Assembly: GCA_963705385.1 (NCBI GenBank)
Contig: OY970075.1
Span: 868,001 to 932,000 of the forward strand
Length of the DNA: 64,000 nt
Direction of reading: 5' to 3'
Origin: MFD02979-c5 sp963705385
GTDB lineage: Bacteria > Bacteroidota > Bacteroidia > Cytophagales > Amoebophilaceae
How positions within the stretch are numbered: position 1 is the stretch's first letter; each line of letters begins with the position of its first letter. The position numbers and the translations under genes were made by a program. Shown piece by piece: positions 27,425 to 35,813 of this stretch. The notes under the pieces are model-generated. The model saw only the letters and a program-made list of their open reading frames with translations, searched no databases and was not told the origin of the DNA.

Positions 27425-27490
27425 TTGTGACTACCTATCATGTGGACTCCTCATGCATGGTACCTACTTCTACGGTGGCATCCATCTTTT
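27425..27490. repeat. 66-bp direct repeat, copy A (left flank of TPR locus)
   Basis: About 58 of 66 bases match 34200-34265 in the same orientation, including a perfect ctcctcatgcatggtacc core. The pair brackets the whole TPR locus, 6.8 kb apart. In one frame both copies read CDY.S.GLLMHGTYF, so they may be pieces of a lost gene. Confidence 0.8.
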
Positions 27491-27640
27491 TACTAATCTT
27501 TGTAGTACCTTTTCAGGTCCACATTCTAGAAAGCACTGCGCGCCATCCTGAATCATGCGTTGAACTGTCTGGGACCATTGGACAGGCGAGGTCAGCTGCT
27601 CTACCAGGTTTACCTGGATAAGCTCAGGGGCTAGTGTAGG

Positions 27641-27877
27641 GGGTAGCATTCACATTTTCATAAGGGCATATTCCAAGTTGGAATTTAGTGTGTGCCATGG
27701 CCTGGGCTCATTTTGCTTGGGCAGGCTCCAGTGGTACATAGACCCCAAGTTGTGGTAGATGCCTCTTCTCACATCCCTGAGCGCTACCGGTAAGATTTTG
27801 AGCACTTCTTCATAGTTTTACATATAGCCTCTTCTGTATCATGCTGTGCATAGGCTTCTTCCAGCTGCTTGATAGAG
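27641..27877 (-). pseudogene. Decayed continuation of the TPR/ankyrin gene
   Basis: Past the stop at 27878, other frames still look coding: IKQLEEAYAQHDTEEAI, then after another shift EEVLKILPVALRDVRRG, IYHNLGSMYH and NSNLEYALMKM before a stop. NLGSMYH resembles a TPR helix. I infer that the gene once extended further and its 3' end has eroded. Confidence 0.5.
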
Positions 27878-28654
27878 CTACTCTCGATAAGCCGAAAGCC
27901 TCTCCTGGATAGCAGCTTCAGCTAAGGGATACCGATCCATCAGCTGCCCTAGCAGGGAGTGGGGGCTTTGTCTAGCCTGAACGGCTCTGACTAGCTCCCC
28001 ATCACCTAGCTGAAGGCCTACATCCAAAGCTGCCAAGAGCTCTTCAGTGTTGAGCTGTCGTTGGGAAAATCCCTGCTTATAGGCTTGATAAGATCCTTCA
28101 AAGGAGGCTGCATCTCTGTAAGAGAGCTCTCCGATATAGGGCAATAGCAAACTTAACGTATCTACCTTGCCTTTACTCCTAGCAGCCTGAGCAGGCGTAT
28201 TTCCTTTAGCTGTTTGGACATAAGGATGGGCTCCTCCTTGGAGCAAAAGTCTGGTAAGGGGCAGGTTCTTCACAGCTCCATAATGAAGGGGATAGAGATG
28301 ACTTGTATTAGCGAGGTTAGGGTTCCAACTCAGGCCCAAGACTCGCTCTATAGTACTGACCATCTCATGCTGAGCCATCCAGCAGATCAGAGGATTCCCT
28401 TGGGTGTCGTGTAGGTCTTTTGCAAATGTGTCCATAGGCATACTTGCTGCCAAACTATCATTTCCTGCCATACATGCCTGGAAGAACAAATCGCTCTCTC
28501 CTACTTGCTGAGCTGAAAGTTTCCTCAAGTTTTGCTCTATTTGCTGAATGGAGGGGTGATTAGCAGGGTAGACCGCCCGCAGCATCTCCAGGGCTTGTTC
28601 TAAATACCCCAACCCTTTCTTGGCTTCCCCTAGCCTCTGGTAGGCCATACCCAC
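27878..28654 (-). pseudogene. 3' part of the TPR/ankyrin gene, cut off by a frameshift
   Basis: Encodes 258 residues from the first ATG. The frame is coding-like from about 28703, reading VRALYPDNHHDVARSLDNV before that ATG. It begins with a last TPR unit (MGMAYQRLGEAKKGLGYLEQ), then about 190 residues with ankyrin-like units (HLYPLHYGAVKNLPLTRLLL, GNTPAQAARSKGKVDTLSLL) and a helical end. It is the missing C-terminus of the upstream protein: compared with a sister repeat at about 29750, one A has been lost (CCCTATACATC there, CCCTTACATC here). If translated alone it would lack a signal peptide. A sequencing error would have the same appearance. Confidence 0.75.
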
Positions 28655-28704
28655 GTTATCCAGGGACCTAGCTACATCGTGGTGGTTATCAGGATAAAGA
28701 GCCC

Positions 28705-31700
28705 TTACATCTGGAGGGCTATCTGGAGGGCTTGCTCTTGATACCCTAGCCCTTTGCTGGATTCCCCTAGCGTATCGTAGGTACTACCCACGCTATTCAA
28801 GGACCTCGCTAGATCGGGGTGAGGATAGAGGATCTTATGCATCTCCACGGATTGCTTATAGTACGGGTGTGCTTGTTTTACGTCCCCTAGCTTCTCATAG
28901 GCAGCCCCCACGTTATTCAAGGAACTCACCAGGTCGCGGTGGGCTTTTTTCCCATAGAGTACCTTATACATCTCCAGGGCTTGCTTATAGTACGTAAGCC
29001 TTTGTTTTGCGTCCCCTAGCGCCTCATAGGCAGCCCCCACGTTATTCAAGGAACTCGCCAGATCGGGGTGGGCTTCTTTCCCACAGAGTACTTTTTTCCC
29101 ATAGAGTACCTTATACATCTCCAGGGCTTGCTTATAGTACGTAAGCCTTTGTTTTACGTCCCCTAGCTTCTCATAGGCAGCCCCCACGTTATTCAAGGAA
29201 CTCGCTAGATCGGGGTGAGGTTTGTCCTCATAGAGGATCTTATACATCTCCAGGGCTTGCTTATGGTACGTAAGCCTTTGTTTTGCGTCCCCTAGCGCCT
29301 CATAGGCAGCCCCCACGTTATTCAAGGAACTCGCTAGATCGGGGTGAGGTTTGTCCTCATAGAGGATCTTATACATCTCCAGGGCTTGCTTATGGTACGT
29401 AAGCCTTTGTTTTGCATCCCCTAGCGCCTGATAGGCAGCCCCCACTTTATTCAAGGAACTCGCTAGATCGCGGTGAGGTTTGTCCCCATAGAGGATCTTA
29501 TACATCTCCAGGGCTTGCTTATAGTACGTAAGCCCTTGTTTTGCGTCCCCTAGCGCCTGATAGGCAGCCCCCACGTTATTCAAGGAACTCGCTAGGTCGC
29601 GGTGGGGTTGCTTCTCATAGAGCGCCTTAAACATCTTCAGGGCTTGCTCTTTATACTCTAGCCCTTTCTTGGCTTCCCTTAGCCTCTGGTAGGCCATACC
29701 CACGTTATCCAGGGACCTAGCTACATCGTGGTGGTTATCAGGGTAAAGATCCCTATACATCTGGAGGGCTTGCTCTTGATACCCTAGCCCTTTGCTGGCT
29801 TCCCCTAACGCCTGATAGGCAGCCCCCACTTTATTCAAGGAACTCGCTAGATCGTGGTGAGGTTTGTCCCCATAGAGGATCTTATACATCTCCAGGGCTT
29901 GCTTATAGTACGTAAGCCTTTGTTTTGCGTCCCCTAGCGCCTCATAGGCAGCCCCCACGTTATTCAAGGAACTCGCTAGATTCAAGGAACTCGCTAGATC
30001 GCGGTGAGGTTTGTCCCCATAGAGGATCTTATACATCTCCAGGGCTTGCTTATAGTACGTAAGCCTTTGTTTTTTGTCCCCTAGCGCCTGATAGGCAGCC
30101 CCCACGTTATTCAAGGAACTCGCCAGGTCGGGGTGGGCTTTTTTCCACCAGAGTACTTTTTTCCCATAGAGTACCTTATACATCTCCAGGGCTTGCTTAT
30201 AGTACGTAAGCCTTTGTTTTTTGTCCCCTAGCGCCTGATAGGCAGCCCCCACGTTATTCAAGGACCTTGCTAGGTCGGGGTGGGATTGCTTCTCATAGAG
30301 CGCCTTAAACATCTCAAGGGCTTGCTCTTGATACCCTAGCCCTTTCTTGGCTTCCCCTAGCCTCTGGTAGGCACTTCCCAGGTTACTCAGGGAACCCGCT
30401 ACATCAGGGTGGTTACCAGGATAAAGAGCTTGTCTCATCTCAAGGGCTTGCTCTTGATACTCTAGCCCTTTCTTGGCTTCCTTTAGCTTCTGGTAGGTAC
30501 TACCCAAGTTATTCAGGGAACCCGCTACATCAGGGTGGTTACCAGGATAAAGAGCCCCATACATCTTCAGGGCTCGCTCCAAATACTCTAGCCCTTTCTT
30601 GGCTTCCCCTAGCGTCTGGTGGGCACCTCCCACGTTATTCAGGGAAGCTGCTACATCAGAGTGGTTACCAGGATCAGGATAAAGAGCCTGTCTCATCTTC
30701 AGGGCTTGCTCCAAATACTCTAGCCCTTTCTTAGCTTCCCCTAGCGTCTGGTGGGCACCTCCCACGTTATTCAGGGAAGCTGCTACATCAGGGTGGTTAC
30801 CAGGATCAGGATAAAGAGCCTGTCTCATCTTCAGGGCTTGCTCATAATACCTTAGCCCTTTGCTGGCTTCCCCTAGCCTCTCGCAGGCTACACCCACCTT
30901 ATTCAGGGAATTCGCTACATGAGGGTGGTTACCGGAATAAAGGTCCTTATACATCTTAAGGGCTTTATCATAGCACCTTTTCGCTGCTGCATACTGCATT
31001 ACGCGCTGGTGTATATCCCCCCTGACACTATAACTGTCATTGTAAAAGGACTCTTCTTGAAAGAAATTTTCTTCCCTTTGACTGGGTGAAAAATCTCCTT
31101 CCCTCCTCTTGAAAAACTCTTCCATTTTTTCGTGTAAGGGCAGGGCTGTGTAGTAGTATTGAAACAAGCTTCCCCCTTCTTGTAAGGCTTCTTGGGAGAG
31201 CACAAAAAACTGCTGCGCTGCCTCTTGGCTCATGCCACCTAGCACTGTCATACCCTCTCCTTGCTGGCCCTGGTGTAAATACGTCTTTAAGCGCAGCATC
31301 GTAGCAAAGCTTACCGCATACCCTAGATGTCCTGCTGCTGCTTCATTGATAATGCCCCTAGTGCGCAACTGCGCTACAGCATCCCAGCCACTCTCGGGGA
31401 GTAACCCGTAGTACATCGCTAGTCTATAGAGTAGCCTATCTGGCAACCGGTATATTTCTTGCTTCACATCATACAGCCGCCCTATATCTTCATACCCAAC
31501 TTTGGGGGCAAAGTCTGCTAAGTCTCCTTTGATAAGGCTTGGCTTGCCGCCTGGGTCTGCATGGCTGTAGTTCATCTCTACCACTCCCTCTAGTAACTTC
31601 TGCAATGCTCTTGCTTGGTAGATAGGTATCTCTTGCTCCGTTTGAGTACCTGCAAAGAAAGCGCTTTTTTGCGCTACATAAGCTGCATGAAGCCCTTGAT

Positions 31701-33837
31701 CTCCATGTACATAACACGTACGCTCTAAAATAAAGGGCAGCAGCTTATCCATGTGCTCCATTTTGTGCCCTTCATTCTTCAAGTAGCGCATCATTCCTGC
31801 TACTGGTTGTATTAATTCATAAGGCTTTTTTAAGTATGGCTTATCTTTTCTACCTAAAGGGGTCTTGCCTCCCAAATCAAAGTTGATCCCTCTTTTGCCT
31901 AGATGATCCAAACTGATTCGGAGTTTATGTTGAGCCTTGTATTGATCCTGGGGCAAGACTGTCTCTCCTAAGTTGATCACCCGCAAGTGTACCAGGTGGC
32001 TCAGTTCCCTGAAGTACGCTCGATGCTCTTCTAACACCTCTTGGCTCTTGTTCTCCTCCATCAGGATGGCAAATTCTAGGTCTGAGTAAGGAGTCATCTG
32101 CTGCAAGGCCATCGACCCTAGCCCCATTACCGTGTATTGGCACGGCGCTGGCCCTAACGCATCCTCGCTCTCTTGGTAGAGCCTAGCTAAAAATGCCCCA
32201 ACCCTCTGTGCTATCTCAGCAAACAGGGCCTTGCTCTCCTCAATATAAAATGTCTCATTGTTTATCTCTGTTCCTTCTAACTCACCTACTCTTCTCTTAG
32301 CTTCCTCTCTTAAAGTTTGCAGTTCTTTCTTATCTCTTGCTATTTCATCTTGAAGCTCGGCTAAGGTTACGTTGCTGCTAGGTGTAGCCTTTCCTTGCCT
32401 ACAGCTGGCTATCATTGCCGCTTTAATCTCGGCTAAACTCCTGTATGCCTCCTCTGTCTCTCCTTCGCATACCTGCAGCATATGTTGGTAGAGTATGGCT
32501 GCATCCGTGTAAAGGGATAAATCTCCTGTTTGGTTTCCCTGCCCTTGATGAAATGCTGCCAGCTGGCCTAACGCTGCTGCTAGCCTCTCTTGCTCCTCAT
32601 GGGATAGATTGCATAGCCCCTTCAGCAGGCTAGTAGATACTGCTCCTTTGAGCGTTTGCACATAGGCGCGCTCTAGCAGCTTAGTAAGCTTGGTCCTGTG
32701 ATCCCCCCAGTTTAGGCTACCATCCTCCCTTAACTTGGTTATGTATTCCTTAGCACTCTCCTCTCCTGCTGCAGGTACACAGAGCTGCTCTTCTTCCAAC
32801 CATTGCTCTAAATCAGAGAACAGCTTCTCTATTACTTGCGAATTGGCTGTACCCAAAGAAGGCAGCAAGCCATGCCCCTCTTCTATGCCTTCCTTAAGGC
32901 TTGCTATGTTGCTTTGCGCTTGTTCTACTGCGGAGCCTTGGCGAGCTAGGGTAGTTACAGCAGGAAGCTGGGTGAGATCAGTTTGTTTGTGCTCGCTAAG
33001 GTCTTCATCGCCAGCTTGTTCTAGCGCAGTGGAGCCTTGGCGAGCTAGGGCTCTTACAGCAGGAGGCTGGCTGGAATCACTTTGTTTGTGCTCCCTAGCG
33101 CCCTCATCCCCTCTGTACATCCCTCCTTGTAAGCCTTGCCTGCCTACATAGACAAATTCGTCCAACCCTTGCTTGGCTACATGCAACAGTTGCGCTACCC
33201 GGCCTGCTTCATAGCGCAGGAGCGCTGCTACCTCGCAGTCAGGCGCACAGACAACAGGCAGCACCACTTGACGCTGCGCGTGGCCTATGCGCTCGGTTAC
33301 TTGCGCTTGCCACTGCCCCTCTCTTGGAGACAACCATATGGATTGCCCACCGGAGGCAGTCAAGTGCTGCACCGGTGCAGCGCATGCTGCCTCAGCCTTG
33401 GCTAAAGGGGCACTTGGCCTTTGTGTTGGCTGAGCACTGCGTATAGCCTGGGTCTTTGGACGATCTTTTGGGGGCTGGGTGATGGCTGTGCTTTGGGAAA
33501 GCCTTGAGTTGTGGAGAACAGTCCTTGGGGAGGGTGAAACTGCTATGTGATGAGGGGGGCTACTAGGGGACAGGTCTATGAAAAGGGAGGCGGCAGGAGT
33601 GATCTGAGCAGCAGCAGGGACTGCTGGAGCCTTCTCTCTAGGAGCGCTGATAGACATGGGCTGGTCTTGTGGGTGCTGCTCCCCTCCTACGAGGCGCCTG
33701 AGGGGCTTTTTACTGGCCTGTGGCTGGCTTGCTGCTGCATCAGTATCGAGCTTGAGGTTCGAGGTGCAGCTTTGCAAAGCCATGCTTAAGAGTAAAATAG
33801 TAGCTATGAATTTTTGAAATTGATTGTACATCATCAT
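28705..33837 (-). CDS. Giant lipoprotein: NTase-like domain plus 17-18 TPR units (split gene)
   Basis: 1710 residues. The N-terminus has a signal peptide ending in a lipobox (LLLSMALQSC), so it should be an exported lipoprotein. Residues about 20-360 are Ser/Pro/Gln-rich, with a doubled EHKQ...PAV..LARQGS motif. Residues about 550-800 look like a nucleotidyltransferase with a substrate-binding partner (GLGSMALQQMTPYSDLEFAI: Gly-Ser, then Ser-Asp-x-Glu). From about 945, TPR units of 42-49 residues follow in kinesin-light-chain style (SSLNNVGAAYEALGDAKQ). The frame ends at 28705 by a one-base deletion next to a 12-bp duplication. By comparison with Amoebophilus-type symbionts, a host-interaction role is plausible but unproven. 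A promoter lies upstream. Confidence 0.85.
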   Translation of the reverse strand: MMMYNQFQKFIATILLLSMALQSCTSNLKLDTDAAASQPQASKKPLRRLVGGEQHPQDQPMSISAPREKAPAVPAAAQITPAASLFIDLSPSSPPHHIAVSPSPRTVLHNSRLSQSTAITQPPKDRPKTQAIRSAQPTQRPSAPLAKAEAACAAPVQHLTASGGQSIWLSPREGQWQAQVTERIGHAQRQVVLPVVCAPDCEVAALLRYEAGRVAQLLHVAKQGLDEFVYVGRQGLQGGMYRGDEGAREHKQSDSSQPPAVRALARQGSTALEQAGDEDLSEHKQTDLTQLPAVTTLARQGSAVEQAQSNIASLKEGIEEGHGLLPSLGTANSQVIEKLFSDLEQWLEEEQLCVPAAGEESAKEYITKLREDGSLNWGDHRTKLTKLLERAYVQTLKGAVSTSLLKGLCNLSHEEQERLAAALGQLAAFHQGQGNQTGDLSLYTDAAILYQHMLQVCEGETEEAYRSLAEIKAAMIASCRQGKATPSSNVTLAELQDEIARDKKELQTLREEAKRRVGELEGTEINNETFYIEESKALFAEIAQRVGAFLARLYQESEDALGPAPCQYTVMGLGSMALQQMTPYSDLEFAILMEENKSQEVLEEHRAYFRELSHLVHLRVINLGETVLPQDQYKAQHKLRISLDHLGKRGINFDLGGKTPLGRKDKPYLKKPYELIQPVAGMMRYLKNEGHKMEHMDKLLPFILERTCYVHGDQGLHAAYVAQKSAFFAGTQTEQEIPIYQARALQKLLEGVVEMNYSHADPGGKPSLIKGDLADFAPKVGYEDIGRLYDVKQEIYRLPDRLLYRLAMYYGLLPESGWDAVAQLRTRGIINEAAAGHLGYAVSFATMLRLKTYLHQGQQGEGMTVLGGMSQEAAQQFFVLSQEALQEGGSLFQYYYTALPLHEKMEEFFKRREGDFSPSQREENFFQEESFYNDSYSVRGDIHQRVMQYAAAKRCYDKALKMYKDLYSGNHPHVANSLNKVGVACERLGEASKGLRYYEQALKMRQALYPDPGNHPDVAASLNNVGGAHQTLGEAKKGLEYLEQALKMRQALYPDPGNHSDVAASLNNVGGAHQTLGEAKKGLEYLERALKMYGALYPGNHPDVAGSLNNLGSTYQKLKEAKKGLEYQEQALEMRQALYPGNHPDVAGSLSNLGSAYQRLGEAKKGLGYQEQALEMFKALYEKQSHPDLARSLNNVGAAYQALGDKKQRLTYYKQALEMYKVLYGKKVLWWKKAHPDLASSLNNVGAAYQALGDKKQRLTYYKQALEMYKILYGDKPHRDLASSLNLASSLNNVGAAYEALGDAKQRLTYYKQALEMYKILYGDKPHHDLASSLNKVGAAYQALGEASKGLGYQEQALQMYRDLYPDNHHDVARSLDNVGMAYQRLREAKKGLEYKEQALKMFKALYEKQPHRDLASSLNNVGAAYQALGDAKQGLTYYKQALEMYKILYGDKPHRDLASSLNKVGAAYQALGDAKQRLTYHKQALEMYKILYEDKPHPDLASSLNNVGAAYEALGDAKQRLTYHKQALEMYKILYEDKPHPDLASSLNNVGAAYEKLGDVKQRLTYYKQALEMYKVLYGKKVLCGKEAHPDLASSLNNVGAAYEALGDAKQRLTYYKQALEMYKVLYGKKAHRDLVSSLNNVGAAYEKLGDVKQAHPYYKQSVEMHKILYPHPDLARSLNSVGSTYDTLGESSKGLGYQEQALQIALQM
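28720..30990. repeat. TPR-coding tandem repeat array, about 129-bp units
   Basis: Around 18 tandem units, mostly 126-147 bp, encode the TPRs. Neighbouring units such as those at 29215-29345 and 29345-29475 are almost identical in DNA, which implies recent duplication or conversion. Some units carry insertions (KKVLWWKKA, KKVLCGKEA) and one a small SSLNLA duplication. Confidence 0.95.
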
Positions 33838-33865
33838 GGGGTTAGGAAAATAAAGTGGGGGTTAG

Positions 33866-33886
33866 CTTGACGCAACGTCAGTCAAG
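33866..33886. promoter_or_regulatory. Inverted repeat in the leader of the TPR gene
   Basis: CTTGAC-N9-GTCAAG, with an alternative inner TGACG-CAA-CGTCA stem, lies between the predicted transcription start and the ATG. It could be an operator or a leader hairpin. Confidence 0.4.
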
Positions 33887-33908
33887 TTAGTGAATTTTCA
33901 TGTTATAT

Positions 33909-33939
33909 CAAATATAAATACTATTTTTATTCTTTGCAA
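33909..33939 (-). promoter_or_regulatory. Promoter of the TPR lipoprotein gene
   Basis: On the minus strand: TTG, 20 bases, then TATATTTG, a good fit to the Bacteroidetes -33/-7 pattern. It predicts a leader of about 65 bases. Confidence 0.6.
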
Positions 33940-34199
33940 GCAACCAGGGATAAGTTTTTACAAAGTCGTCCTCAATCCTCCTCTACTGTCCAATAACGCT
34001 TTTTGTACATCATCCAGCATATCCCTTCTTGTGGGGGCATGGTATAGGGAGTCGGTCTATTTCCCTATACTATGTCAAGCGAGCCTAGAATAGTAACTGC
34101 CCCTGAAAAACACTACAAGCCGTTGATAGGTGCCATGGAAAATTACATCCTGCTCTTTTTTGCAAGCAATCTCTATTTTGCACTGCGCTTCCTAGGCAG

Positions 34200-34265
34200 T
34201 TGTGACTACGTATCATCTGGGCTCCTCATGCATGGTACCTACTTCTAGAGGAGCATTCATCTTTA
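34200..34265. repeat. 66-bp direct repeat, copy B (right flank of TPR locus)
   Basis: Same orientation as copy A at 27425-27490, about 88% identical by eye. It ends 9 bases before the left end of the IS5-family element, so it is not part of that element. Confidence 0.8.
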
Positions 34266-34273
34266 CTTACTAG

Positions 34274-34891
34274 GTAGTGCGGTCAATTAGCTTTCTATAT
34301 TTTTGTCTATTAGTTACACTTCAAAGATAAGGAGGATGCATAGCCATGAATAGCCATGAATTGACGCTAGAAGAGTTTGTTAAGGTGGAACATGTACTTC
34401 CTGGTAGCAAAGGACAGGTGGGGTAACAGCTCAAGACAATCACAATTTTTCCAATGCGATGTGGATACTGAAGAGCGGTGCTCCTTGGCGGGATGTGCCG
34501 CTGCGATAGGGAAAATGAAAAAATGTAGATTTGGAGCTTTACCCATAGGTCTCCAAGTGGAGACTTTGAGAAGGTCCTAGCAGTGCTCTGCGATGAAAAA
34601 GAGCTTAGCTCATGGTTTTGATGGATAGTACTGTACTCAGCACACACCAACGCTGGAGCTAAAAAAGCCTACAGGATGAGCGCTTAGGTCGCTCAAGGGG
34701 AGGATTCACCAGTAAAATACATGCTGCAGTCAACTAGGACAAAGCAATTCACAAAGGAAGGTAATAGCGCTTGAATAGGTTAAGGCACTCCAGAGGTATA
34801 GCAGCAGATTATTTTAAGCGGGGAGCTTACTTTGCTTTCGGCAGTCAAATTTGCTGCTCCTCTCATCGGTTTTATTCATTGACGGCACTAC
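34274..34891 (+). mobile_element. IS5-family insertion element, internally deleted
   Basis: Ends are imperfect inverted repeats: left GTAGTGCGGTCAATTA, right (reverse complement) GTAGTGCCGTCAATGA. Both sides carry CTAG (34270-34273 and 34892-34895), a 4-bp target duplication of the YTAR kind known for IS5. The length of 618 bp is short of the usual 800 or more, so the interior has lost material. Direct duplications are still perfect, suggesting a fairly young insertion or slow decay. Confidence 0.85.
34346..34880 (+). pseudogene. IS5-family transposase, broken
   Basis: After an AAGGAGG ribosome site, the frame starts MNSHELTLEEFVKVEHVLPG, then shifts. Further pieces in other frames are AMWILKSGAPWRDVPLR (the DDE transposase N-terminal domain), MDSTVLSTHQRWS and LGRSRGGFTSKIHAAVN (around the first catalytic Asp), and KFAAPLIGFIH at the end. 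Several stops, at least two frameshifts and an internal deletion make it inactive. Confidence 0.85.
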
Positions 34892-34942
34892 CTAGTTAGA
34901 ATAAATATGCTAATTGCAAATTAATAAAAGCAGAGCACAATT

Positions 34943-35680
34943 ATGGCCAACTATTTGATCTTAGCAGCAACAAGCGACATTGGAACAAAGGTTGCCGAAA
35001 ACTTGGCTCGCCAAGGACATCACTTATGGCTCACAGGAAGAAATGAAGATGCGATAAAGTCAAGGGCAGCCAGCTTAAGGACCCAGTATAGTGTATTAGA
35101 AGTTACTGATTTTGAGGCAGTAGATAAGACCTTTGAAGCAGCGAAAGTTACCCTGGGAGGCTTAGATGGTGTTGTAAGCTGTGCTGGATCGTTATTGTTA
35201 AAACCTGCACACCTAACCTCTTGGGAGGAATACTGGGCTGTGCTGCAAGCCAACCTTACAACCAGTTTTGCCGTAGTGAGGTCAGCAGGTAAGCATCTGC
35301 ATGAAACAGGTGGAGCAGTAGTATTGATCGCAGCTGGTGCTGCGATCAGAGGTATTGCCAACCACGATGCTATTGCAGCTGCCAAAGGTGGCGTAATCAG
35401 TCTGGCGCGCTCTGCAGCAGCTACCTATGCCGTCGCAAATATTAGGTTCAATGTAGTGGCCCCTGGGCTTATAGCAACCAAGCTGACCACTACGCTTACA
35501 GGAAATGAGTTCAGCCGAAAAGCTTCTGAAGTCATGCATCCCTTAAGAAGGATTGGCAAAGCAGAAGATGTAGCTACTGCCATAGCCTTTCTGCTCGATA
35601 CCAACAATTCGTGGATTACAGGACAAGTGTTGGCAGTAGATGGAGGATTAAGTACACTAATGCCCAAAATGAAACAGTAA
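34943..35680 (+). CDS. SDR-family oxidoreductase lacking the usual catalytic Tyr
   Basis: A 245-residue short-chain dehydrogenase/reductase fold. The cofactor loop is degenerate (LAATSDIGTKVAENL), but VVSCAGSLLLKPA, the C-terminal PLRRIGKAEDVATAIAFLL and ITGQVLAVDGG are typical. The active site is altered: the Ser position reads LIAAGAA, and the YxxxK motif reads IAAAK (HDAIAAAKGGV), so Tyr is missing. It may be non-catalytic or use another mechanism; similar AAAK variants exist among SDRs. It starts 47 bases after the IS5 target duplication, so the insertion may have displaced its promoter. Confidence 0.85.
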   Translation: MANYLILAATSDIGTKVAENLARQGHHLWLTGRNEDAIKSRAASLRTQYSVLEVTDFEAVDKTFEAAKVTLGGLDGVVSCAGSLLLKPAHLTSWEEYWAVLQANLTTSFAVVRSAGKHLHETGGAVVLIAAGAAIRGIANHDAIAAAKGGVISLARSAAATYAVANIRFNVVAPGLIATKLTTTLTGNEFSRKASEVMHPLRRIGKAEDVATAIAFLLDTNNSWITGQVLAVDGGLSTLMPKMKQ

Positions 35681-35813
35681 TTGTGCATAATAGTCTGAAT
35701 TAAATTGCTGTTTGAGTATCCATACTTACTTTTCGCACCCATGGAGCTAATAGCTAGGACTATAAGCAAAGGGTATATAGGGATTCTTTGGGGTCTTGTT
35801 CGCGCAACAGCTA

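Larger units (their letters stand above)
27182..27640. other. 459-base gap after rplS
   Basis: Holds a minus-strand terminator (27295-27322) and a repeat copy (27425-27490), listed separately. An open frame of 64 codons starting at 27427 runs through the repeat; it has no family likeness and I regard it as chance or relic. Confidence 0.5.
33838..34273. other. 436-base gap upstream of the TPR locus
   Basis: Contains the TPR promoter, a leader hairpin and repeat copy B, listed separately. On the plus strand from about 34134 a short open stretch reads MENYILLFFASNLYFALRFL and runs into the repeat, then stops; likely a gene relic. Confidence 0.45.

Noticed and set aside
27427..27621. A 64-codon plus-strand frame across repeat copy A
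   Set aside because: No similarity to a known family and the repeat seems better read in another frame; treated as chance.
28695..28720. Programmed frameshift joining the two TPR/ankyrin frames
   Set aside because: No slippery heptamer or downstream stem is visible; comparison with a sister repeat points to a plain one-base deletion.
28720..30990. Regular repeats that might be taken for a CRISPR array
   Set aside because: The units are 126-147 bp, have no short conserved repeat with unique spacers, and encode TPR motifs in one long frame.
32735..33151. A 138-codon plus-strand frame opposite the TPR gene
   Set aside because: Low-complexity shadow of the Ser/Gln-rich N-terminal region on the other strand.
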